A stretch of DNA of 5,838 nt from Acidimicrobiia bacterium (lineage in GTDB: Bacteria; Actinomycetota; Acidimicrobiia; Spongiisociales; UBA5794). Each line of letters starts with the position of its first letter. Within the stretch, counting starts at the first letter, position 1. Both the position numbers and the translations under genes were made by a program. Where the stretch lies: positions 1 through 5,838 of the forward strand of contig JAUVNV010000172.1 in assembly GCA_030599515.1 (NCBI GenBank), read 5' to 3'. The notes beneath the pieces were generated by a model, which saw only the letters and a program-made list of their open reading frames with translations, ran no database searches and was not told where the DNA came from. Below, piece after piece: positions 1 to 4,837 of this stretch.

Positions 1-1
1 G

Positions 2-499
2 GTCGTCATCATGTCTCCGGACAAGGACATGTCCCAGCTCTACGGGGATCCGCGCATCGTCGGTTACGACCGTCGCAAGGGTGCGTTCATAGAACCGGAC
101 GCGGTCAACGACAAGTTCGGCGTCGAGCCGGACTCGATTCCCGACTGGCTGGCACTCGTCGGCGATGCTGCGGACGGGTTGCCGGGACTCCCCGGATGGG
201 GAGCGAAATCGTCGGCAACGATCCTTTCCCGGTACGGCCGTCTCGAAGGCATCCCTCTCGACGCCTCCCTGTGGGACGTCAAGCTGCGCGGCGCCGACAA
301 GCTCGCTGTGACGCTACGGGAGCGCATGGGCGACGCTCTGCTCTACCGATTCCTGGCCCAACTCCGAACCGACGTGCCGCTCCCCGATTCGCTCAGCGAT
401 CTGCAGTGGAGGGGCGTACCTCGGGAGCGCTACGAATCGTTCTGTGACGAACTCGGTTTCGGACGCTTGAAGGAGCGGCCGACGCGCTGGGCGAGGTGA
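2..499 (+). CDS. 5'-3' exonuclease (FEN-like), C-terminal part, stand-alone
   Basis: Partial gene whose start lies left of the window; the frame is open from base 2 and the ATG at 11 is internal. The product should cut 5' flaps or remove RNA primers during lagging-strand synthesis and repair. The first residues read VVIMSPDKDMSQL, matching the family motif in which two aspartates of an S/T-x-D-K-D segment bind the catalytic metals (bases 14-28). At 137-238 follows the helix-three-turn-helix DNA-binding module, IPDWLALVGDAADGLPG then a glycine-rich GWGAKS turn, with two more metal-binding aspartates in GDAAD. After this only about 85 residues remain before the TGA at 497-499, so no polymerase domain follows. 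It is therefore the stand-alone exonuclease type known from actinobacteria and other phyla, not DNA polymerase I. It converges on the toxin gene with no gap. Family assignment is secure; the exact cellular role is inferred. Confidence 0.9.
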   Translation, partial: VVIMSPDKDMSQLYGDPRIVGYDRRKGAFIEPDAVNDKFGVEPDSIPDWLALVGDAADGLPGLPGWGAKSSATILSRYGRLEGIPLDASLWDVKLRGADKLAVTLRERMGDALLYRFLAQLRTDVPLPDSLSDLQWRGVPRERYESFCDELGFGRLKERPTRWAR

Positions 500-883
500 T
501 CACGGGCCGATGATCGTTGCTCCATGTCCGGGGGCATTCGCGAGTTTCCGGTCCGCAGTGACAAGGGGGAACCCGGTCTTCTCTGCCAACGCGACATAGG
601 CAGCGTCGTACGCTGTCAGATTGTGTCGTAGCTCCCAGATGCGTGGAAGGAACGCACGGTGTTCGAATCGTCGGATCGCGCCCAGCCGGAACCGGCGCAA
701 CGCCGCTGCGGCTCCGGAGTGACCTTGCCGCTCGTACCGGCGCAGGGCCTGTGCCACTTCGAGATCGATGAAGTGGGGAGCGACAAGGTCAGATGCGATT
801 ACCGTTGAAACGATCTCGGAGCCTTCTTGCCCAGGATCGGTGAGCGCGGCGACCATTGCCGACGCGTCCACGACGATGATCAA
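500..883 (-). CDS. vapC: VapC-family PIN-domain ribonuclease toxin
   Basis: A 127-residue single PIN domain, the usual length for VapC toxins, which are Mg2+-dependent endoribonucleases that block translation by cutting tRNA or rRNA when the antitoxin is lost. All four expected acidic residues are present: D6 in the N-terminal IIVVDASAMV strand, E42 in the IDLEVAQALRR helix, D93 in the TAYDAAYVALA helix, and D111 in the LVTADRKL segment, so the toxin looks catalytically intact. The start is TTG at 883-881, which overlaps the antitoxin stop by 4 nt (TTGA) and has GGGAG 5 nt upstream, supporting translational coupling. There is no better in-frame ATG near the conserved N-terminus. Its stop codon directly abuts the stop of the convergent exonuclease. 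The family is clear; the RNA target cannot be read from the sequence. Confidence 0.93.
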   Translation of the reverse strand: MIIVVDASAMVAALTDPGQEGSEIVSTVIASDLVAPHFIDLEVAQALRRYERQGHSGAAAALRRFRLGAIRRFEHRAFLPRIWELRHNLTAYDAAYVALAEKTGFPLVTADRKLANAPGHGATIIGP

Positions 884-1116
884 TGGGACTCCCGATCCTT
901 GCGGATGCCTTCGACGATCTCGTCGATCGAGGTCGAGATGAGTCGGCCGGCCTTCCGGTCGGCTTCGATCTCGGCGAAGATCTCAGCGTTGGTCGGGATT
1001 GACGCGATCCGGTCGAGTTCACCCTTCAGGTAGTCCGAGAGGTTCATCCCCTTCGAGGCGGCACGCTGCTTGAGGCGTTCGTGGAGATCGGGCGGGACAT
1101 TGCGAATCTGGATCAT
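880..1116 (-). CDS. vapB: VapB/FitA-type ribbon-helix-helix antitoxin
   Basis: Cognate antitoxin of the downstream PIN toxin. It should bind and inhibit the toxin through its C-terminus and repress its own operon through an N-terminal ribbon-helix-helix dimer. From the ATG at 1116 it has 78 residues: the strand MIQIRNVP (1-8), helix PDLHERLKQRAASKG (9-23) and helix NLSDYLKGELDRI (25-38), a pattern typical of FitA/Arc-like antitoxins. A charged, probably flexible tail ends with EIVEGIRKDRESH, resembling the tails that insert into the PIN active site. An ATG six bases earlier (1122) and a GTG (1119) are alternative starts. I prefer 1116 because GAAGG at 1124-1128 lies 7 nt before it and because family members typically begin close to the MIQIRNVP strand. 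The 1122 ATG would suit a leaderless transcript (TAGTGT at 1129-1134, 6 nt before it). The gene overlaps vapC by 4 nt. Confidence 0.9.
   Translation of the reverse strand: MIQIRNVPPDLHERLKQRAASKGMNLSDYLKGELDRIASIPTNAEIFAEIEADRKAGRLISTSIDEIVEGIRKDRESH
889..893 (-). promoter_or_regulatory. Shine-Dalgarno of vapC
   Basis: GGGAG on the minus strand, 5 nt upstream of the TTG start, lying inside the last codons of the antitoxin gene. It decides in favour of the TTG start and suggests that toxin translation is coupled to antitoxin translation. Confidence 0.65.
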
Positions 1117-1123
1117 CACCATG

Positions 1124-1128
1124 CCTTC
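1124..1128 (-). promoter_or_regulatory. Shine-Dalgarno of vapB
   Basis: GAAGG on the minus strand. It lies 7 nt before the ATG at 1116 but only 1 nt before the ATG at 1122, so it favours the shorter antitoxin. Confidence 0.5.
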
Positions 1129-1135
1129 ACACTAG

Positions 1136-1154
1136 AACATGTTGCACACATGTG
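1136..1154. promoter_or_regulatory. Candidate vapBC operator: two palindromic ACATGT sites
   Basis: Two 8-bp perfect palindromes, AACATGTT (1136-1143) and CACATGTG (1147-1154), share the core ACATGT. Their centres are 11 bp apart, about one helical turn, so two ribbon-helix-helix dimers could bind side by side on the same DNA face. They lie just downstream of the candidate -10 and cover the expected transcription start, as is usual for autorepressed toxin-antitoxin operons. The role is inferred from position and symmetry. Confidence 0.55.
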
Positions 1155-1183
1155 ATCATCTGTGACCGATGAACCGATGTCAA
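1155..1183 (-). promoter_or_regulatory. Candidate vapBC promoter (sigma-70 type)
   Basis: On the minus strand a perfect -35 consensus TTGACA (1183-1178) is followed by a 17-nt spacer and GATGAT (1160-1155), which matches 4 of 6 bases of TATAAT. Transcription would start near 1148, inside the paired ACATGT sites, giving a leader of roughly 30 nt with GAAGG before the ATG at 1116. The spacer and the edge of the -35 also contain ACCGATG twice (plus-strand 1165-1171 and 1173-1179) with an 8-bp period. Confidence 0.5.
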
Positions 1184-1209
1184 TAGGGTCGATCGCTGGC
1201 GGTGGCCGA

Positions 1210-1983
1210 CTACCCGTTGGACACCAGGTACTGGAGGGTGCGAGTGCCGTCGGCATCGAACATCTCGAGGGTCCCGGCGTCGATGCGGTAAGTATCAGCG
1301 AGAGTCAGGAGTTCCAGGTAGCGGGTTTCCTGGACCGTGACCTGCGCATCGGCGCACGCCATCAGGGTCGCCGCCGCGGGGCCTATCTCGATGGATCCGT
1401 CCTCGGCCGTCCACGAGGCGCTGTAGTTGTTGCAGCCGGCCGATCCGGAGAGCGTGCCGTCCTCGGCGAAGTCGGCGGTCACCGCGACGTCGATGACGGT
1501 CGACTGGAAACCGCCTGTACCGTTGTTGTAGGCGATGAGGTCCCACGACGTTCCGGCGAGATCCTGGGAGATCGCCGCGTACACGAGTACCGGAGCACCG
1601 CCCGATGAGAGCGTGAGCGTCTCGTCGTCCACCGCCCAGGCATCAACAGATTGCAGCGCCGTGAGGTACGCCATCTCCTGCTCCATGATCCCTGGTTCCC
1701 CGCAGAACATCTCTGTCGAGGCGAGTGGTCCGAATGCGATCGAGGAGCCGTCCAGGTCGTATGACCCGAAATACCGGTTGCATGAGGCGTTCCCGACCGC
1801 CGTGTCGTCTTCGAAAGCGAGCGTCGGCGCGGTCGCAGCCAGCGGCGCGCCGATCGTCCCGTCGAGATCAACCATCTCGGTCAGTTGCCAGGCTAGGTCG
1901 GTCGGCATGTCACCTCCGTTGGGCCCGCAGGCTGCGGCGAGAAGAGCGAACGGGAGGGCGAGCAGGATCAGTCGTTTCATCAT
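1210..1983 (-). CDS. Lipoprotein with two tandem META (HslJ-like) domains
   Basis: A 257-residue exported lipoprotein. It begins MMKR followed by a hydrophobic stretch and LLAAACG, a signal peptidase II lipobox with C19 as the lipidated residue, so it should sit on the outer face of the cytoplasmic membrane. The rest is two META domains, about residues 30-135 and 141-254. Each carries the family hallmark (GNASCNRYFGSY at 64-75; GSAGCNNYSASW at 180-191), then an IxxGPxAxT segment, a cysteine (C94, C210), and a conserved helix ending in a Tyr-Leu motif before the last strands. META domains are small beta-rich modules found in E. coli HslJ, linked to heat shock and novobiocin resistance; their biochemical role is unknown. 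The start ATG at 1983 (a second ATG follows at once) has no clear Shine-Dalgarno; TATCGT lies 9 nt upstream. It is on the ABC operon strand, 80 nt after the permease, so co-transcription is possible. The stop is TAG. Confidence 0.9.
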   Translation of the reverse strand: MMKRLILLALPFALLAAACGPNGGDMPTDLAWQLTEMVDLDGTIGAPLAATAPTLAFEDDTAVGNASCNRYFGSYDLDGSSIAFGPLASTEMFCGEPGIMEQEMAYLTALQSVDAWAVDDETLTLSSGGAPVLVYAAISQDLAGTSWDLIAYNNGTGGFQSTVIDVAVTADFAEDGTLSGSAGCNNYSASWTAEDGSIEIGPAAATLMACADAQVTVQETRYLELLTLADTYRIDAGTLEMFDADGTRTLQYLVSNG

Positions 1984-1989
1984 GTCAAT

Positions 1990-2011
1990 GGGACGATACC
2001 GGAACGGTCCC
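1990..2011. promoter_or_regulatory. Imperfect palindrome over the lipoprotein -10 region
   Basis: Half-sites GGGACGATACC and GGAACGGTCCC form an inverted repeat in which 8 of 11 positions pair, including the outer GGGAC/GTCCC arms. It contains the TATCGT element (1993-1998, minus strand) found 9 nt before the lipoprotein ATG. It could be an operator for that gene, or a small RNA stem between the permease and lipoprotein genes; the sequence alone does not decide. Confidence 0.3.
1993..1998 (-). promoter_or_regulatory. Candidate -10 element of the META lipoprotein gene
   Basis: TATCGT (TANNNT pattern) on the minus strand ends 9 nt before the ATG at 1983. There is no recognisable -35. If used, the 5' leader would be only a few nucleotides. 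Confidence 0.35.
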
Positions 2012-2063
2012 TGGTTCCCGCTGCCTTCGCCGCACGACAGAGGTGCTCGGACTCCGACGGGGG

Positions 2064-2888
2064 TCAGGTCTCGGATGCGACTCCGAGGAGACGTTCACGC
2101 CTCAACTTCTTCGAACCGCGAACGGACAGGAGAAGCGCCAGGACCCACGAAACCGCACCGATCAGAAACGCTGATCGCCCCGGCGAAACCACGACACCGA
2201 CCGAGACGGCATACGACAGCACGATGACGGGCAGTGTCACCAGGCTCGATGCTTGCTGGGCTGAGGCGGCCGATCGGACGCGGGCTGATATCCGGAGGAT
2301 GACCGTGAGGGCCACCGCGATGAACGGTGGGATGACCCAGAGGATCAGGACGACCCACCCGGCGGTCGGGAAGAACCATCCGCCGAGATCGGGGCCGACC
2401 ATCAGATTCACGACGAGGGCGTACGCAGAGAAACCGACGGCCAACGCAAGGTAGCCGGGGACGAGGCTCGCGATCAGCTTTCCGAGATAGAGCTCCGCCA
2501 TCGTGATCGGGCTGTGAGCCAGGAACTCTCCGGTTCCGCGCTCGCGTTCTCCAACGATGGCGTTCGAGCCCACGGCAGCAGAGATCGTGACGGGGACGAT
2601 GATCGCAATGGGAGCAAGGAGGAAGACCGCCGCGATGTACGATGCTCGTGCCACCGGAGTATCCCCCCTGGCCGCTTCGTTGACTTGTGCCGGAAGGTTG
2701 CCGACCATGCTCGTTACCTGATCGACGAACGGGGTGTGTTCAAGTCGGCTGATCACGGCCAGCATGATCAACGGGATGATCACGAAGAAGAGGCTCGCCA
2801 TGATCAACAGGGGAATCCAGTAGTCCTTGCTCTTGAAGAGGCGACGAAGATCTGCCCCGGCGATGGCACGGACGTGGTTCCACCTCAC
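2064..2888 (-). CDS. ABC-2 type transporter permease
   Basis: A 274-residue integral membrane protein, the partner of the ATPase encoded just upstream. Six hydrophobic segments can be placed at about residues 23-48, 82-108, 138-163, 174-200, 214-234 and 237-256. Between the second and third lies the ABC-2 signature: VGERERGTGEFLAHSPI, then a stretch ending in LYLGKL (residues 112-138), the cytoplasmic coupling region also seen in NatB-like permeases. The N-terminus (RAIAGADLRRLFKSKDYW) is the usual amphipathic entry helix. Start is GTG at 2888-2886; the ATPase stop overlaps it by 4 nt (GTGA), and GGAGG sits 7 nt upstream, so this start is well supported and translation is probably coupled. 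The C-terminus is short and basic. ABC-2 systems usually export lipids, polysaccharides, peptides or drugs, and some move sodium; nothing here identifies the substrate. No dedicated substrate-binding protein is nearby, consistent with an exporter. Confidence 0.9.
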   Translation of the reverse strand: MRWNHVRAIAGADLRRLFKSKDYWIPLLIMASLFFVIIPLIMLAVISRLEHTPFVDQVTSMVGNLPAQVNEAARGDTPVARASYIAAVFLLAPIAIIVPVTISAAVGSNAIVGERERGTGEFLAHSPITMAELYLGKLIASLVPGYLALAVGFSAYALVVNLMVGPDLGGWFFPTAGWVVLILWVIPPFIAVALTVILRISARVRSAASAQQASSLVTLPVIVLSYAVSVGVVVSPGRSAFLIGAVSWVLALLLSVRGSKKLRRERLLGVASET

Positions 2889-3817
2889 GACGGTTCCTCC
2901 GAGTGGGTGCGCTGCATCTCGAAGTAGAGCTCCTCGAGGGTCGGCGTGATCGGCTCGACTCTTGTGAGGCGTACTCCGTCGCGAACGAGATCTGCGACGA
3001 GATCGGGGAGCGAGTCGATATCGGCGAGCGTCGCCTGAACGGCGCCGTTGGGTGAGACGGACAAGACACCTTGCCGGTCCACGAGCGTGTCGAGCGAGGA
3101 ACGGTCCTCGGCATCGAATACGACAACGGGATCGGCGAGGTATCGGCCGGTGAGTTCTTCGGGTGATCCCGACACTCGGGCGTGGCCGTTGCTCATCAGG
3201 ACGATCTGATCGGCGACGCCCTCAGCCTCGTGGAGAAGGTGTGTGCAGAGCACGATCGTTCGGCCCCGGCCGGCGAGATCTCGGATCAGTTCGAGAACGT
3301 TGCGCGACGATTCCGGGTCCAGGCCGGCCGTGGGCTCGTCGAGGAGTAGGACCTCCGGGTCGTGGATCACCGACCGGGCCAGTGCGAGCCTGGTCCGCAT
3401 GCCCGTCGAGTAGCCGCCCACTTCCTGGAGGAGGGCGTGGTCGATCGCGAATCGTTCCGCCGCATCGAGAGCGGCGTGCTCGTCTACACCGTAGATACTC
3501 GCGGCGAACTGGAGATTCTCCCAGCCGGTGAGCTGATCGTAGAAAGCAGGTTTCGGGGGAACGATGCCCACGCGTCGGCGAACCTCGTCGCCGTCGACTT
3601 GGGGGCGGAGACCGAGCACCTCGATATCGCCGCGGTCGGCCACGAGGGCACCGGTGGCGAGTCGGACCGTGGTGGTCTTCCCCGCCCCGTTCGGGCCGAG
3701 CAGGACCGTCACCGCACCGGTCGGCGCCTCGAAGTCGAGGGCCTCAACCGCGCGAACGGTCCCGAAGCTCTTCGAGACCGAGCCGAAGCGGATCGCAGGT
3801 TCCATCTGAGATGTCAT
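2885..3817 (-). CDS. ABC transporter ATP-binding protein with altered Q-loop
   Basis: A 310-residue ATPase that energises the overlapping permease. Numbered from the ATG at 3817: Walker A GPNGAGKT (41-48), signature STGMR (137-141, the Nat/Ccm-type variant of LSGGQ), Walker B VLLLDE (156-161), D-loop AGLD (164-167) and H-loop H193. The Q-loop reads VPPKPAFYD with proline at 88, where glutamine (or glutamate in some ABC-2 relatives) is usual. Residues after about 220 form a C-terminal extension ending in PTLEELYFEMQRTHSEE, a common ending in this family. The frame is open up to an ATG at 3880, but the added residues, including LRSRRLRSGSG, look non-coding, and that start would collide with the divergent gene's ATG. 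The ATG at 3805, just before the first strand (EPAIRFGSVSKSFG), is a second possibility. No clear Shine-Dalgarno is seen; TAGCGT lies 8 nt before the 3817 ATG. Confidence 0.92.
   Translation of the reverse strand: MTSQMEPAIRFGSVSKSFGTVRAVEALDFEAPTGAVTVLLGPNGAGKTTTVRLATGALVADRGDIEVLGLRPQVDGDEVRRRVGIVPPKPAFYDQLTGWENLQFAASIYGVDEHAALDAAERFAIDHALLQEVGGYSTGMRTRLALARSVIHDPEVLLLDEPTAGLDPESSRNVLELIRDLAGRGRTIVLCTHLLHEAEGVADQIVLMSNGHARVSGSPEELTGRYLADPVVVFDAEDRSSLDTLVDRQGVLSVSPNGAVQATLADIDSLPDLVADLVRDGVRLTRVEPITPTLEELYFEMQRTHSEEPS
2896..2900 (-). promoter_or_regulatory. Shine-Dalgarno of the ABC permease
   Basis: GGAGG on the minus strand, 7 nt before the GTG start and inside the end of the ATPase gene. 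It is the strongest ribosome binding site in the window and fixes the permease start. Confidence 0.75.
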
Positions 3818-3825
3818 CGGCTCGG

Positions 3826-3831
3826 ACGCTA
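3826..3831 (-). promoter_or_regulatory. Candidate -10 element of the ABC operon
   Basis: TAGCGT (TANNNT) on the minus strand, 8 nt before the preferred ATPase ATG at 3817. No -35 match is apparent at 16-18 nt. It lies in the 61-nt divergent region shared with the SRAP gene and supports the 3817 start over the upstream ATG at 3880. Confidence 0.35.
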
Positions 3832-3865
3832 CCCAACCTGAACCGCTACGGAGCCTTCGAGAGCG

Positions 3866-3871
3866 TAGGAT
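3866..3871 (+). promoter_or_regulatory. Candidate -10 element of the SRAP gene
   Basis: TAGGAT (TANNNT) ends exactly 7 nt before the ATG at 3879, the geometry expected for a leaderless transcript. The overlapping AGGA (3867-3870, 8 nt before the ATG) could instead act as a Shine-Dalgarno if transcription starts farther upstream. I found no actinobacterial LexA-type box in the divergent region. Confidence 0.4.
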
Positions 3872-3878
3872 CGGTGTC

Positions 3879-4565
3879 ATGTGCGGACGCTTTGTTCAGA
3901 CCCAGGAAGCCGAGAACTACGGCGCCTACTTCTCCGTCGACGTGATCAGGACCGACGCGGTGCTCCGCTCGTGGAACGTCGCACCCACCAAACAGGTATA
4001 CGCCGTGGCCGAGCACGAGGGAGAACGCCAACTCGGGACGTTCGGGTGGGGGCTGGTGCCGGTCTGGGCGAAGGATCGCAAGATCGGAGCACGCCTCATC
4101 AACGCCAGGGTCGAGACCGCGGCGGTGAAGCCGTCCTTCCGTGACTCGTTCGCAACCCGTCGGTGCATCATCCCGGCGGAGGGCTTCTACGAGTGGGAAC
4201 CCAAGGACCGTGGCAAGCTTCCCCACTATTTCTACGCCTCCGACCGGCGCCCGCTCGCTCTCGCCGGGCTCTGGTCGTCCTGGAAGGACCCCGACTCCGG
4301 TGACCGGATCCGAACCTGCACGATCCTCACCACCGATGCGAATGATGTCGTCCATCCGATCCATGATCGGATGCCGGTGATCCTCCCCGACATGACGTGG
4401 GATCCATGGCTCGATCCCGAGATCACGGATGCAGGAGTCATCGGGGATCTCCTGGCATCGTCAGCGGTCCCGAACCTCGTCGAGCATGCCGTATCGACGC
4501 TCGTCAATCGGGTGGCCAATGACGTCCCCGATTTGATCTCGCCGCTCGAGAGCGGCGCTGCATAG
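3879..4565 (+). CDS. SRAP-domain abasic-site DNA-protein crosslinking protein (YedK/HMCES)
   Basis: A 228-residue protein matching the SOS-response-associated peptidase family, about the same length as E. coli YedK. Members bind abasic sites in single-stranded DNA, form a thiazolidine crosslink through Cys2 after removal of Met1, and so shield the lesion at replication forks. The product begins MCGRF, placing Cys2 exactly. Other conserved positions are present: N33 in SWNVAPT, N75, R77 and E79 in INARVET, E105 in GFYEW (active-site glutamate), and H162 in HPIHDRMPVIL (active-site histidine). The C-terminal VSTLVNRVANDVPDLISPL matches the family end motif. The ATG at 3879 is fixed because Cys must be residue 2. 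Its promoter region is shared with the divergent ABC operon, with no sign of SOS control. An intact active site and usual length make the family call very secure; the crosslinking role is by homology. Confidence 0.96.
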   Translation: MCGRFVQTQEAENYGAYFSVDVIRTDAVLRSWNVAPTKQVYAVAEHEGERQLGTFGWGLVPVWAKDRKIGARLINARVETAAVKPSFRDSFATRRCIIPAEGFYEWEPKDRGKLPHYFYASDRRPLALAGLWSSWKDPDSGDRIRTCTILTTDANDVVHPIHDRMPVILPDMTWDPWLDPEITDAGVIGDLLASSAVPNLVEHAVSTLVNRVANDVPDLISPLESGAA

Positions 4566-4568
4566 GCA

Positions 4569-4580
4569 TCGGTCGACCGA
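4569..4580. terminator. 12-bp perfect palindrome between convergent genes, possible weak terminator
   Basis: TCGGTCGACCGA is a perfect 12-bp palindrome in the 23-nt gap between the stops of the SRAP gene (4565) and the small membrane protein gene (4589). Just after it, CGAC-CGAA-GTCG can form a short hairpin. The position suits a bidirectional transcription end, but stems are short and there is no T-run, so a protein-binding site is an equal possibility. Confidence 0.3.
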
Positions 4581-4588
4581 AGTCGGAC

Positions 4589-4792
4589 TCAGTGAACGGC
4601 TCTCAAGGTCATGAGGGCCACCAGCAACACGGTCACTCCGACGACCAGGAGGCGAGCGTCTCGATTGCGGCGGGTCACGACGAAGCCGGCGACTCCGGTG
4701 GCCAGAACGACCCCGAACTGAAGCGCGACGCCGGCATCCGTGGCTGGGAGGAGCACATCGATCATCTCATGATGAACGCGCGAATGGCCCAC
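4589..4792 (-). CDS. Small two-helix membrane protein of unknown function
   Basis: I do not recognise this family. The frame gives 67 residues from GTG at 4792, or 58 from ATG at 4765. Two hydrophobic segments, about residues 20-39 (AGVALQFGVVLATGVAGFVV) and 48-63 (LLVVGVTVLLVALMTL), are separated by a basic loop TRRNRDAR. That suggests a helical hairpin with the loop in the cytoplasm and both ends outside. Third codon positions are mostly G or C, as expected of a real gene at this GC content. The gene fills the gap between SRAP and threonine dehydrogenase, converging on the former with 23 nt between stops and diverging from the latter. No good Shine-Dalgarno or promoter is seen for either start; the ATG version begins MIDVLLPATDAG and may be the true product. 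It is a reasonable gene but without homology evidence. Confidence 0.55.
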   Translation of the reverse strand: MGHSRVHHEMIDVLLPATDAGVALQFGVVLATGVAGFVVTRRNRDARLLVVGVTVLLVALMTLRAVH

Positions 4793-4824
4793 TCCATGCC
4801 GGAACTTGGCCCTCCGAGCCGTAA

Positions 4825-4830
4825 TACCCT
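4825..4830 (+). promoter_or_regulatory. Candidate -10 element of tdh
   Basis: TACCCT (TANNNT) ends exactly 7 nt before the ATG at 4838, and there is no Shine-Dalgarno in the intervening GTGACCT or just upstream. This predicts a leaderless mRNA starting at or next to the A of the ATG. Confidence 0.4.
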
Positions 4831-4837
4831 GTGACCT

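Noticed and set aside
476..509. CGGCC (476-480) and GGCCG (505-509) as a terminator hairpin for the exonuclease or vapC.
   Set aside because: Five-base stem with a 24-nt loop and no T-run; not convincing.
1123..1209. Small RNA or extra gene between vapB and the META lipoprotein gene.
   Set aside because: The 87-nt gap is explained by the vapBC promoter and operator; no hairpin with a T-run and no start with Shine-Dalgarno was seen.
1162..1608. Long open frames opposite the META gene and other genes (for example 1162-1608 +, 1535-2227 +, 3846-4364 -, 4847-5302 -).
   Set aside because: They run antisense or out of frame to genes with clear protein families, have Arg/Ser/Pro-rich composition typical of GC-rich shadow frames, and show no recognisable motifs.
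1177..1992. Similar 11-mers ATGTCAATAGG (1177-1187) and ATGTCAATGGG (1982-1992) flanking the META lipoprotein gene, as if direct repeats of an inserted unit.
   Set aside because: A 10-of-11 match between two places is expected many times by chance in a window of this size, and there is no other sign of mobility.
3818..3878. SOS (LexA) box upstream of the SRAP gene, suggested by GAAC and TTCGAG fragments.
   Set aside because: The fragments do not form the spaced inverted repeat of an actinobacterial LexA site.
3818..3880. N-terminal extension of the ABC ATPase to the ATG at 3880.
   Set aside because: The extra 21 residues precede the normal family start, are rich in Arg and Ser, and would overlap the ATG of the divergent SRAP gene, whose start is fixed by Cys2.
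880..4565. Defence island or new multi-gene system linking vapBC, the ABC exporter and SRAP.
   Set aside because: The genes lie in separate transcription units with divergent or convergent borders, and each has an ordinary explanation; nothing ties them together functionally.
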